DNA from: JAEUTH01 sp039931675
GTDB lineage: Bacteria > Bacteroidota > Bacteroidia > AKYH767-A > OLB10
DNA: 64,000 nucleotides
Assembly: GCA_039931675.1 (NCBI GenBank)
Contig: JBDTRM010000169.1
Location: 11,324-75,323 of the forward strand
Direction: 5' to 3'
Part shown: piece by piece, positions 17,739-25,779 of the stretch
Layout of the letters: each line of letters opens with the position of its first letter
Position numbering within the stretch: position 1 is the first letter of the stretch
Position numbers and translations under genes: made by a program
Notes under the pieces: generated by a model
Seen by the model: the letters and a program-made list of their open reading frames with translations, nothing else
Database searches by the model: none
Told to the model about the DNA's origin: nothing

Positions 17739-18032
17739 ACAATCCATAAAGTGTTATTCCTTCTGTCATTATTGCAAATAGCAAATCATAAGGTGATAAT
17801 AACACTATCGCTTTTGTTATTCCCAAATCATATTATGTTTTCCTCGATGCCAATGTTGCTAAGTACAAATTACATTGTCTTATTCTCGCTGCCAACATTG
17901 ATAGGCACAAATTACATTGTGTTATCCTCACAGTCAATCTTGCTTAGCACAAAATCAGTCATGTTGTTGATTCAGGCAGTTTTGCTAAACGCATTTTCCC
18001 GGCTGTTAAGCTCTCACAGTACTTTACAAAGC
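17739..18032. repeat. 42-bp degenerate tandem repeat, seven units
   Basis: Units start at 17739, 17781, 17823, 17865, 17907, 17949 and 17991. Units 4 and 5 are most alike, both opening ACAAATTACATTGT; outer units are more diverged. Read in the frame beginning at ATG 17730, each unit encodes 14 hydrophobic residues of the kind TNYIVL-x-S-x-x-x-L-L-S. There are no unique spacers, so this is not a CRISPR array. Confidence 0.8.
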
Positions 18033-18129
18033 AGGCTTGCAGAATTGATATAGCCTCTTCCATTTTTGTCATAGTCAATCATTAACCTGTTCCATAATTC
18101 TCAAAGTAAAATCATTCAAAAAAAATATG

Positions 18130-18150
18130 TTAATGTCACAAAAATGAAAG
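18130..18150 (+). repeat. 21-bp direct repeat, copy 1
   Basis: An exact 21-bp sequence beginning TTAATGTCACAAAAATGAAA, also present at 24572-24592. Each copy lies upstream of a 34-nt leader (52 nt and 332 nt away). Confidence 0.85.
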
Positions 18151-18201
18151 TTTTGTTACAAATTATGATTTTCATTTGACTGATAATAAATAACAATATA
18201 A

Positions 18202-18235
18202 ACGGAGCTAGCCGAAAATCCGTGGAAGAGTAGGC
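18202..18235 (+). promoter_or_regulatory. 34-nt leader element, copy B
   Basis: The best-paired copy: ACGGA (18202-18206) with TCCGT (18219-18223), and AGCC (18210-18213) with GGCT (18233-18236), interleaved as in an H-type pseudoknot. It ends 22 nt before the ATG at 18258. Another ATG at 18247 opens a 13-codon out-of-frame ORF that overlaps the start. Confidence 0.75.
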
Positions 18236-18257
18236 TGTTAAATTAAATGAATAAAAA

Positions 18258-19664
18258 ATGTTATTTAATTGGATTGATGAAAAATTAGGGCCAAGAAATC
18301 TGATTAATAAAGATTCCGAAAAGGTTACTTATGTTCAGATAATGGGATTTATTTTAATAGGATTTGGTGTCAGTTACATAATGTTCTTTCAATTCCCTAA
18401 AAATGAAGCCAGTAGTAATGGGATGGCAGCTTCTTTTTTCCTAATAATGCTAGGAATGTCAATGTCTTTTCCATCTTTACTTAAAGGGCAGACAAAAGAT
18501 GTTAGCACAATGCGAATAATTGTATTCATGTTTGCTAATGTGATTTGTATGCTGCTTCTTAAAATCGGTTGGGACAAACATTCATTAAGCGAGATTGGTT
18601 TAGACGGTTACTGGATGGGAGTAATTGCATTTCTCTTTGGAGCAAAAGCAACACAAGCATTTTTTGAAAATGCAGACAAATTTTTTTCAAAGAAGCAAAT
18701 CACTCCCCAAGAGATTTTAAGTGAAACAGTAGAAAAGAAAGACTTGGATATTAGTCAAATTGCAATTGCACAGTTGGCAAAGATTCAAAATGAGAGTAAG
18801 TTACAAACTAAATTCCCAAATATAGTTTCTGTTAGCGATACCTTATTAGGAGGCAAATGCTGTCTGACTTTATATCTTGAAGACAATAACGGGAAAAATA
18901 TTCCTGAATTTGTAACGGCAGAAATAAATGAAAAAACAAAAGTTCAAGTAAGAATCGAAGTAATTACCGATTCGCCAGCAGCAATAACTCATATTGGTCA
19001 AGCAACTGATGAATTGAGTGATTCTGATAACCCAGAAGGGTTTGCTTCATTTTGCGCTTTACTTTCTAATACAGATAATATAGATTTAAAATTTTTAGCA
19101 ACTGCAGGCCATAATTTTACAAATGGTAACTTCAAGAGTATGGGAGGATTTATTTTTGATGATGAACAAAGAGCTGTTTTTATTAATGGAAAAACTAGAG
19201 GTTCTTTATTCTATCAACGAATGCACTTTACACAAGATTTGGCTATAGTAAAATTAAGCCAAACAGATAGTTTGCTAGAGAATTATATTTCTTTCAATAG
19301 TGGTTACAAAGAACTAAGTACTAACGATGTTAAAACTAAAGTTCCAAATGTCACCATCGCATCAAGGAAAAATATTAATAGAAATGGTTCAAATATTCAT
19401 GATGCATTTGTACTGGATATTAATATTCCTTTTGATGTCATGTATAATGGTGAAAAGAGGCGACTTCAAAATGTGATTTTATTAGGAGACACTAATGAAC
19501 CCGACAAATCTAAAGAAGTTTCAATGCGGGGTGATTCTGGAAGTCCTGTTTATTGCAACCAAACTAAAAAACTTATTGGTATTTTGATTGGAGGGAATGG
19601 AAAATTCTCCTTTGTATTACCACTAAAAGATGTACTAGAAACAAACAACTTTAAATTAATATAA
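18258..19664 (+). CDS. Membrane-anchored trypsin-like serine protease
   Basis: A 468-residue protein. Residues ~25-130 contain four hydrophobic segments (GFILIGFGVSYIMFF, FFLIMLGMSMSF, IIVFMFANVICMLLL, GVIAFLFGA). A linker domain (DTLLGGKCCLTLYLEDNNGK) leads into a chymotrypsin-fold protease with a full triad: His285 in ATAGHNF, Asp327 in QDLAIVKL, and Ser428 in MRGDSGSPV. The protease is inferred to process envelope or exported substrates; its side of the membrane depends on topology, which even TM count leaves as cytoplasmic or periplasmic with both ends together. It opens a cluster behind leader copy B, and the next gene starts 2 nt after its stop. Confidence 0.82.
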   Translation: MLFNWIDEKLGPRNLINKDSEKVTYVQIMGFILIGFGVSYIMFFQFPKNEASSNGMAASFFLIMLGMSMSFPSLLKGQTKDVSTMRIIVFMFANVICMLLLKIGWDKHSLSEIGLDGYWMGVIAFLFGAKATQAFFENADKFFSKKQITPQEILSETVEKKDLDISQIAIAQLAKIQNESKLQTKFPNIVSVSDTLLGGKCCLTLYLEDNNGKNIPEFVTAEINEKTKVQVRIEVITDSPAAITHIGQATDELSDSDNPEGFASFCALLSNTDNIDLKFLATAGHNFTNGNFKSMGGFIFDDEQRAVFINGKTRGSLFYQRMHFTQDLAIVKLSQTDSLLENYISFNSGYKELSTNDVKTKVPNVTIASRKNINRNGSNIHDAFVLDINIPFDVMYNGEKRRLQNVILLGDTNEPDKSKEVSMRGDSGSPVYCNQTKKLIGILIGGNGKFSFVLPLKDVLETNNFKLI

Positions 19665-19666
19665 GA

Positions 19667-22144
19667 ATGAAAACTCTATTTACAACAATTCTACTTGCGT
19701 TAGCAAGTTATGCCTTCGCTCAAACTGGGAAGGAAATTTACCTTAAATGGGATAATAACGAATTAAAGATTGAACGCGGAGATACATCAAGTATTGAACT
19801 TCCCTTCGCTTTAAGATTCAAAGAAGCAAATTTTAAGAACAAGGAACTTAAATGGAAAAATGGCAATACTGTAATCCCCGGAACTACTAAAAAATTCGGG
19901 ACAGATATTAAATTAACCCTTGAAGATAATGGGTATTACAAAATTATTATGGAAATTAATGAAGGAAAAGTTGTTTCCAGCATCCTTGGTGAAACTAATC
20001 TTCCAAACAGTTCCATTACTCTTGAAATATCAGGAAAGTCAATCACATTTAATTATAAGGGGGGTAAAAAAGAAGAGCGTGATACAGGTGATAAGAATAA
20101 AGAAAATGAAGTAAAATATACCGCTGGATATATTTACTATGATGCAATGGCATTGGTTTCAAATAAACTTTCGCCAAAAGATAAACTCGAAATTTTAGAA
20201 AGCTATGGTTACAAAGGATCTGAAAACAATCCCTATTTAAAAGGCATATTTGATGAAGAAAATGTAAAGGCTGGTGCACATGTATCGTTGAGTCCGGGTG
20301 CCTTGTTAACCAATATCGGCAACACCGATGTAACCAATTTCGCAGCAGGTTTAGCAAGGTTTCTTGCTGAAAGAACAAAGGAAGAATTGAACGAAGCATT
20401 TTTCAAAAAGATGAAAGAGCAATTGAATGCTTATCCCGAATTAAAAACTGCTTTCCCAACAACCGCCTCTTTCTTAGATATTATTGAAACCTACTCTTAC
20501 GCATCGGTTATTCAGGTTTTGAAAGAAGCATTTGAAACGGATATTCAGAATTTGCCTGAGAATTTATATAGCATAAAAAATTTGACTTCCGCTGCGTGTA
20601 ATGAAAACCTCATTTGTGGCAAAAATATTAAAGGAGAAGACAAAAAGGATTGTGATAAATATAAAGACTGTACATTAAGACTTACTAATTTGGAAAATTT
20701 TTTCAAAACAATGGAGGGGCATTGGGTGGCTTTAGGCATGTTCTCACTTAAAGAAGGAATTCAATCAACTAATCCTGCCGAGTTATTAAAATCTATTGCT
20801 TCATCAACAGAATTTGATAATCTTAAAACGGCATCTGCAAAGTTGAAGCTTTATAATGATTATAACATTACTTCTTCCATTGAATTGAGTAATCTTATTT
20901 CGCAAAGTTTAGTTAGTAATGAAGTTAATCAGGTTTGGATTTCTACAAATCAAATCAATTCTTTATTCAACACCAAAGACGCATTTAAAATTTACTTAGG
21001 ACTTCTCTTGGCAAAAGAACTTAAAGGGGATACTAAAGTTGAATTTTATGACTCATCTCCAAAACTTGTTTCATTCGGAAAAATTTTATCGGATAGATAT
21101 CAAACTTACACAGAGTTTGAAGGTTTAATTAAAAATATCTTCTCAGCATATAATGCTACAAACAATGCTGTAAAGAAAATGCTTGCTGCATCTGAAAAAT
21201 CAGTTGAAGCAGACCCACAAGCACTTTATGACTATTATAGAACCTTTACATCATCCTTAAAACCAATTGCGCATAGTCCATTATTGAAAACAATAACTGG
21301 TAAAGACATTGGTGCAGGGTACGACAAAGTAGAACAATTTTTAAATCCTGCCGTTGATATTGCGTATCACATTTCTACAAAAAAATATTCTGCTGCAATT
21401 TATGATGCATCAATTCTTTTGAGTGCTTTAAACGAGCTTAAAGTAACAACGACAGATGAAAAAGGAAAAGTAGTAGAAGAAAAATATGATGGCTTTAAGA
21501 TAGTCACAAAATCTTTTCTGAAATATGGAACCCTGATTTCAACAGTTGCAAATGCTCAAACATCTGAAGAAGTGAAAAAGGCAATTGAAGCATCCGTATT
21601 GCCGGTTGGAAGTTCTTCAATCAAAAGAAACTCTAATTTCAGTATTTCCGTCAATGCTTACGTAGGTGGGTTTTATGGTAGAGCATATACCCATGAGATG
21701 GAATACAAATACGATTCTCTCATGAATCCCATTGATACAAATCGAATTAAAAAAAATTATCAAACTTTTGGATTGTATGCTCCCATCGGAGTTTCATTCA
21801 ATAAAGGCTCTAAATGTGGCTGGGGAGTTAGTGTAACAGCCCAACTATTGGATTTGGGTGCACTTGTAAACTTTTATTTAACTGAAGGGGATCAAACTGC
21901 CCTTCCTGATGATTTCAAAATTAGATTATCAAATATCTTTGCTCCGGGTGTGCAGTTAGGCATTAATATTCCGAAGACCCCTCTTACATTAACGGGTGGA
22001 TTCCAATATGTTCCGGCATTATACCAGACAGACCAGATATCTTCTTCATCAGAAATTATTGCATCCAATGCAGTACGATGGCACATTGGATTGGTGGTTG
22101 ATATTCCTTTGTATAATGTAAAAGTTTGGGATTTTAAGAAATAA
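19667..22144 (+). CDS. Large exported protein with barrel-like C-terminus
   Basis: An 825-residue protein with a signal peptide (TILLALASYAFAQ). The N-terminal ~110 residues look like an Ig-type beta domain (ELKWKNGNTVIPGTTKKFG). The middle is long and mainly helical, with a Cys-containing segment (ENLICGKNIKGEDKKDCDK). The last ~180 residues alternate in the way of outer-membrane beta strands (GWGVSVTAQLLDLGALVNFY, LTLTGGFQYVPALY, VRWHIGLVVDIPLYNV). It is not recognised as a known family. Its tight spacing behind the trypsin-like gene suggests a functional pair, possibly protease and substrate or partner. Confidence 0.65.
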   Translation: MKTLFTTILLALASYAFAQTGKEIYLKWDNNELKIERGDTSSIELPFALRFKEANFKNKELKWKNGNTVIPGTTKKFGTDIKLTLEDNGYYKIIMEINEGKVVSSILGETNLPNSSITLEISGKSITFNYKGGKKEERDTGDKNKENEVKYTAGYIYYDAMALVSNKLSPKDKLEILESYGYKGSENNPYLKGIFDEENVKAGAHVSLSPGALLTNIGNTDVTNFAAGLARFLAERTKEELNEAFFKKMKEQLNAYPELKTAFPTTASFLDIIETYSYASVIQVLKEAFETDIQNLPENLYSIKNLTSAACNENLICGKNIKGEDKKDCDKYKDCTLRLTNLENFFKTMEGHWVALGMFSLKEGIQSTNPAELLKSIASSTEFDNLKTASAKLKLYNDYNITSSIELSNLISQSLVSNEVNQVWISTNQINSLFNTKDAFKIYLGLLLAKELKGDTKVEFYDSSPKLVSFGKILSDRYQTYTEFEGLIKNIFSAYNATNNAVKKMLAASEKSVEADPQALYDYYRTFTSSLKPIAHSPLLKTITGKDIGAGYDKVEQFLNPAVDIAYHISTKKYSAAIYDASILLSALNELKVTTTDEKGKVVEEKYDGFKIVTKSFLKYGTLISTVANAQTSEEVKKAIEASVLPVGSSSIKRNSNFSISVNAYVGGFYGRAYTHEMEYKYDSLMNPIDTNRIKKNYQTFGLYAPIGVSFNKGSKCGWGVSVTAQLLDLGALVNFYLTEGDQTALPDDFKIRLSNIFAPGVQLGINIPKTPLTLTGGFQYVPALYQTDQISSSSEIIASNAVRWHIGLVVDIPLYNVKVWDFKK

Positions 22145-22368
22145 CGATTACGCTATATTTTATTTGATGGAGTTTAATTACGATATCATTAAAAATATTG
22201 GATAAAAAGTTTTAATACCAGGCAGTATAATAAATTCATTTGTAAAATAAATAAATTGAATACGCTGAAATCTTTCAACGGATGTAATGCTATCTTTTAG
22301 TAAATTAGTAATTATATTATTTCAAATTGTATTGTTTTAAGAATACAATATCTTAAATTTTCAATATC

Positions 22369-22977
22369 ATGATTTTACTACAGGATACCTTATCATCTTT
22401 TGCCAATCTACCCGACATTCTTAAGTTCGGATTAGTTGGATTAAGTGCAATTGTACTAATCCTCGCATACAATTTACTTTCTAAAGAACAGTCGCGAACT
22501 GGCGCTGCTCGCGAAAACATTCTGAAAACAATTAAAACATACATGTGGATTGCCTTGGCTTTTTTAATTGTTTCTGGAATTTGGTCAGTTATTGATAAGT
22601 TAATTTCAAAACCGCCTGCAACTGATCTTGCTAAGCAGGAGAGCCCCGTCATTAAAAACTGCAATAAAAACTTTGTATTGAACTTTTCTCTCGATCCTGA
22701 TTTGACTGAATTAATCACAGATAGCGACTCCCTCGAATTGCAATACAGGGTTAGACGTACTGAAACTAAATTGAAAACAGTTCCTGTTGAAAGAGCCAAA
22801 GGACAGGGGTTCACAGCCTTTATTGATAGTCTTGACAATGATGATATTTACGAGGTTAAACTTATTAATAGAACAAAAAAGATATTTTGGGAAAATACTG
22901 ATGCGGTTTCGGTCAACTATACCTTTACTAAACTCATTCATTCTCCGGAGGATAAGTTAAAAAATTCAATTCAATGA
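22369..22977 (+). CDS. Two-TM protein with extracytoplasmic domain
   Basis: A 202-residue protein with two TM helices (LKFGLVGLSAIVLILAYNLL and MWIALAFLIVSGIWSVIDKL) separated by a short basic loop, then a soluble beta-rich domain of about 120 residues. No family is recognised for the soluble part. The stop codon overlaps the start of the YEATS-domain gene by four bases (ATGA), so the two proteins are very likely made together and may form a complex in which this one supplies the membrane anchor. A 224-nt gap separates it from the 825-residue gene; whether they share a transcript is open. Confidence 0.7.
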   Translation: MILLQDTLSSFANLPDILKFGLVGLSAIVLILAYNLLSKEQSRTGAARENILKTIKTYMWIALAFLIVSGIWSVIDKLISKPPATDLAKQESPVIKNCNKNFVLNFSLDPDLTELITDSDSLELQYRVRRTETKLKTVPVERAKGQGFTAFIDSLDNDDIYEVKLINRTKKIFWENTDAVSVNYTFTKLIHSPEDKLKNSIQ

Positions 22978-23930
22978 AAAAAAATATTTTACTATTAATA
23001 TTCTTCACTTTCATAGTCTTTGCAGCAAATTCTCAAATGCGTTTTGCTGAAAAATCTCAGGATGTTTTATTTAATGTTCAAACTACCAGCTATTCCAATG
23101 GCGTGACTAGATGGGATGTCACTGTTGATAGCAATGACAATCAGTATGATAGCATAGTAGCTATAGAGTATAATCTCGATGGACTATTATTTAAAAATCC
23201 TGTAAGGAAAAGCGTTAACCCTAAGAATAATTTTCTGCTTACAACTTTTCACACAGTCGAAAGTAATATTGAAGCCGTTGTCCATTTTAAAAATGGCGAT
23301 GTCAGTAAAACAAAAGTACTTCTGAGCATTAACTCACAATCAACATTGCAGATTAATAATACGGCTAAACAAATCAAATCTGGTCTTTGGGAATGGGAAG
23401 CATTTCTAACAGGCAATGCCCAAGAAATTAATAATGTGGATTACATCATTTATCAGCTACATCCTACATTTAAAGAGCCTTATCAGAAGATTGATAAACG
23501 TGGCGATTTAAATAAAGCTTTTGCGCTAAGTGCAAAGGGCTGGGGTATTTTTATACTCAAGGCAACTGTTTACTTTAAGGATGGAAAAACAATATCACTT
23601 CGGCACGTTCTTAAATTTAATACCATAAAAGTTGATGTTTTTTACCTTGAAAGTACTCAATCCACATCACATACATCAGCGGAAAAAATTGCACAGATTA
23701 TTAGTAACAATAGCGATTTTAAAGCCTCCCCTAGGTTACTTACCGATATTATTAACGCTGGTGAAGGTTATCGCCTTTCTGAAAATCAGATAAGGTATAA
23801 CATTCTCGAAAATGATTATGTTACAACCATAATCAAAATGCTAAGTAAGGAAGGAGTAAATTCCACTTTTAAAAAGAATTTAATTTCTTACGATACACCT
23901 GAGTATATTTCAATATTTATTGTCAGGTAG
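22974..23930 (+). CDS. Secreted tandem pYEATS-domain protein
   Basis: A 318-residue protein with a signal peptide (NILLLIFFTFIVFAANSQ). Residues ~125-215 match the YEATS beta-sandwich pattern well: WEWEAFLTG, IIYQLHPTFKEPYQ, an F-x-L segment, KGWGIFILKATVYFKDGK and LRHVLKF. Residues ~28-120 show a weaker copy of the same order (TRWDVTV, IEYNLDGLLFKNPVR, NFLLTTF, EAVVHFKNGD). The last ~100 residues form a separate domain that resembles LytR_C-type folds. In eukaryotes YEATS domains read acylated histone lysine; prokaryotic versions occur as putative sensors in signalling and conflict systems. An exported tandem version is unusual. It overlaps the two-TM gene by four bases. Confidence 0.72.
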   Translation: MKKNILLLIFFTFIVFAANSQMRFAEKSQDVLFNVQTTSYSNGVTRWDVTVDSNDNQYDSIVAIEYNLDGLLFKNPVRKSVNPKNNFLLTTFHTVESNIEAVVHFKNGDVSKTKVLLSINSQSTLQINNTAKQIKSGLWEWEAFLTGNAQEINNVDYIIYQLHPTFKEPYQKIDKRGDLNKAFALSAKGWGIFILKATVYFKDGKTISLRHVLKFNTIKVDVFYLESTQSTSHTSAEKIAQIISNNSDFKASPRLLTDIINAGEGYRLSENQIRYNILENDYVTTIIKMLSKEGVNSTFKKNLISYDTPEYISIFIVR

Positions 23931-24066
23931 TTTCCTCTGTTTGTTGCTTTCCTTATTCCTTTCAAACAGCCTTCCCCTTTCTCACATTTTAATTCCCAAA
24001 CTATTCTCATTCAAAATTTAAAACTTACTTAGCAGGTTGAAAATGTAAAACAGCATCCCAATAAGT

Positions 24067-24402
24067 ATGAATGACAATACAACCCTTGAAGCAGTATCAA
24101 AACAAAAGAAACCTGCCAAACCCAAAAAACAATCCTCAATAGAAGAAACCCTCTGGGACAGCGCCAACAAACTCCGTGGCTCTGTTGAATCATCCTAATA
24201 CAAGCACGTAGTGCTGGGTTTGATATTCCTCAAGTTTGCGAGTGATAAATTTGAAGAACGCAAAAAAGAATTGATTGCCGAAGGCAAAGAAAAGTATATG
24301 GACATGGTAGAATTCTACACCATGCGCAACGTATTTTATTTGGCCGACATTTCGCGGTGGAGTTACCTCATTGATAATGCCAAGCAGGCCGACCTCGCTT
24401 AA
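24067..24402 (+). pseudogene. hsdM: hsdM remnant (type I restriction methyltransferase N-terminus)
   Basis: The reading frame from ATG 24067 encodes a clear HsdM N-terminal segment: ETLWDSANKLRGSVESS, then an in-frame TAA at 24196-24198, then YKHVVLGLIFLKFASDKFEE, GKEKYMDMVEFYTMRNVFYL and SRWSYLIDNAKQ, ending at TAA 24400. Functional HsdM runs about 500 residues and continues into the SAM-binding and NPPY motifs, all missing here. Where intact homologues read SVEPSEYKH, the Glu codon has become a stop. No hsdR or hsdS is nearby. This is a decayed fragment, probably left from an earlier type I system at this locus. Confidence 0.88.
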
Positions 24403-24490
24403 AGTTGTTTCTATTTATGGGTAGAAACCCTCTTTATTTTTTGCTCAATCTTCATCCTTACAACAATCCACTCCCCTCTGTTTCTGGTCT

Positions 24491-24514
24491 GAGAGAGAGA
24501 GAGAGAGAGAGAGA
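24491..24514. repeat. (GA)12 dinucleotide tract
   Basis: Twelve uninterrupted GA units, about 90 nt after the hsdM remnant and 357 nt before the promoter of the lipoprotein gene. Tracts of this length are prone to slippage. Confidence 0.95.
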
Positions 24515-24571
24515 GGTTGGGGATGTGTCAATTTCACTCTGATATTTCAAGGCATACTCCTCCAAAACATT

Positions 24572-24592
24572 TTAATGTCACAAAAATGAAAG
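24572..24592 (+). repeat. 21-bp direct repeat, copy 2
   Basis: Identical to 18130-18150. The sequence after it diverges, but a TTTTCA block follows about 20 nt later, as it does after copy 1. Confidence 0.85.
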
Positions 24593-24870
24593 CTCTCTTT
24601 CAAATCATCCCTTTTCACTCGCTAAATTTATTAATAAAAACAATTGTTGTCCCTCTTCTCTCAATTTGCGTGAGTCACACAAGCCTCTGCCCCCAAAATT
24701 GGGAGTATATGTCTTATTGCTTTTGATTATGATCTTCCTTCTATGTTTTTTTTGAGGAGAGTTTTTAAGATATAATAAAGTCAAAACCAATTTGGCACTC
24801 AAAATACCCACCCGCATTCCCTCAAAATATTACCGTGTTCTTTTCTGAATAACCACTTTCCAATTTACGA

Positions 24871-24901
24871 TTGACTTGGCTCGTAACCTACTGTATGTTT
24901 G
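24871..24901 (+). promoter_or_regulatory. Bacteroidota promoter ahead of leader copy C
   Basis: TTG (24871-24873), a 20-nt spacer and TATGTTTG (24894-24901), matching TTG / TAnnTTTG. The expected start near 24906 would place the 34-nt leader about 18 nt into the transcript, so the leader would be transcribed. Confidence 0.65.
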
Positions 24902-24923
24902 ATCTCAATTACGAATAAAAAAC

Positions 24924-24957
24924 ACGGAGTTAGCCGAAAATCCACTAAAGAGTAGGC
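24924..24957 (+). promoter_or_regulatory. 34-nt leader element, copy C
   Basis: Same core as copies A and B (AGCCGAAAATCC, four variable bases, AAGAGTAGGC). GGA (24926-24928) pairs with TCC (24941-24943) and GCC (24933-24935) with GGC (24955-24957). It ends 18 nt before the ATG at 24976. An ATG at 24971 makes a two-codon ORF (ATG CCA TGA) overlapping that start. Confidence 0.75.
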
Positions 24958-24975
24958 AATAAAAAAATAAATGCC

Positions 24976-25767
24976 ATGAAAAGAATTAATTTTTATGTGT
25001 TTCTCCTGTTACTTTTATCTATTGCCTGTCATGATAAAGATGTGTCTGTTCCCGCAGCCAATAAAAACACAATTGAAAACACATTCGATATTCCCGTTAA
25101 AATTAAAGGCACGCCTTTTCTCTCAATTCAACTGCTGCAAAAAACCTCTTATGATGTTGCTAACAGCTTTTATTACACAACCATCACTTTAAAAGTGATT
25201 AACACGTCCTCTTATTATTTGGATTCAGTAAAATATGAAGTGCTGTTTTTTAACGATAGCATCAAATCATATTTAAATCTGGTAACCCGGTTTATAGGCA
25301 CTGCTACCAATCTCGCTCCTGGCGGATTCACTGGTTACATTGATTTTTATGCAGGTCGGATAACAAATATTACATCTGATTTTTTCGAAGCGGTAGTTAT
25401 TAAACCCTATGCTTCAGGTTTATCCGCAAGCAATTTTTCGGGCGCCTGCTCAGGAAACTATACATTGTTTTCAGGTTATACTGATACCCATAAATCAGAT
25501 GATCTTTCTTTTGGATATGTAGATGCGGGGGGAAGCTTAAAAATCTATATGAATCACGACTCAAACAATCTGATTTTTAAAGCAATCATTGATGACGATG
25601 GTATAGCCTATGGAAAGCTATACGACTACTATAATGATCCCATTGAATTTAATAACGCTGCCGATCCCATTCTAGGCTCTTCAAATGATTTTACTATCAA
25701 CTTCAAAACCGATATTAACAATCCCGATAGTCTTCATATACTCAGGTTTTCATTACAAAAATCTTAA
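24976..25767 (+). CDS. Lipoprotein of unknown function
   Basis: A 263-residue lipoprotein; the signal peptide ends in LSIAC with lipidated Cys18. The mature part is beta-rich (YYTTITLKVINTSSYYLDSV, GGFTGYIDFYAG) with an FxxxK/DUF-like pattern that is not recognised. It follows leader copy C and lies 12 nt upstream of a large exported protein gene, so the two are probably an operon. The layout recalls the trypsin/825-residue pair behind leader copy B, where an exported protein with barrel-like end is also second. Confidence 0.7.
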   Translation: MKRINFYVFLLLLLSIACHDKDVSVPAANKNTIENTFDIPVKIKGTPFLSIQLLQKTSYDVANSFYYTTITLKVINTSSYYLDSVKYEVLFFNDSIKSYLNLVTRFIGTATNLAPGGFTGYIDFYAGRITNITSDFFEAVVIKPYASGLSASNFSGACSGNYTLFSGYTDTHKSDDLSFGYVDAGGSLKIYMNHDSNNLIFKAIIDDDGIAYGKLYDYYNDPIEFNNAADPILGSSNDFTINFKTDINNPDSLHILRFSLQKS

Positions 25768-25779
25768 TACACATACACT

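Larger units (their letters stand above)
17453..18257. other. 805-nt intergenic region with tandem repeats and leader copy B
   Basis: No gene is firmly supported. From left to right it holds an inverted repeat of CAAAAATGAAAAA and TTTTTCATTTG around 17525-17562, an 8-bp hairpin TCCGGTTT/AAACCGGA (17590-17597 and 17620-17627), seven 42-bp tandem units (17739-18032), a 21-mer shared with 24572-24592, and the 34-nt leader copy B. A 107-codon ORF at 17730-18053 exists only because 42 is a multiple of three. Confidence 0.65.
24403..24975. other. Gap with microsatellite, promoter and leader copy C
   Basis: No gene is supported. It contains a (GA)12 tract, the second copy of the 21-bp repeat, a good Bacteroidota promoter (24871-24901) and the third leader element. 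Short ORFs on both strands here have no coding character. Confidence 0.65.

Noticed and set aside
17739..18032. CRISPR array
   Set aside because: Units are contiguous 42-bp degenerate repeats without unique spacers, and no cas genes are present.
16905..24957. Leader element as a preQ1-I or other known small riboswitch
   Set aside because: The size and possible pseudoknot are similar, but the known preQ1 core sequences are absent and the downstream genes are not queuosine genes.
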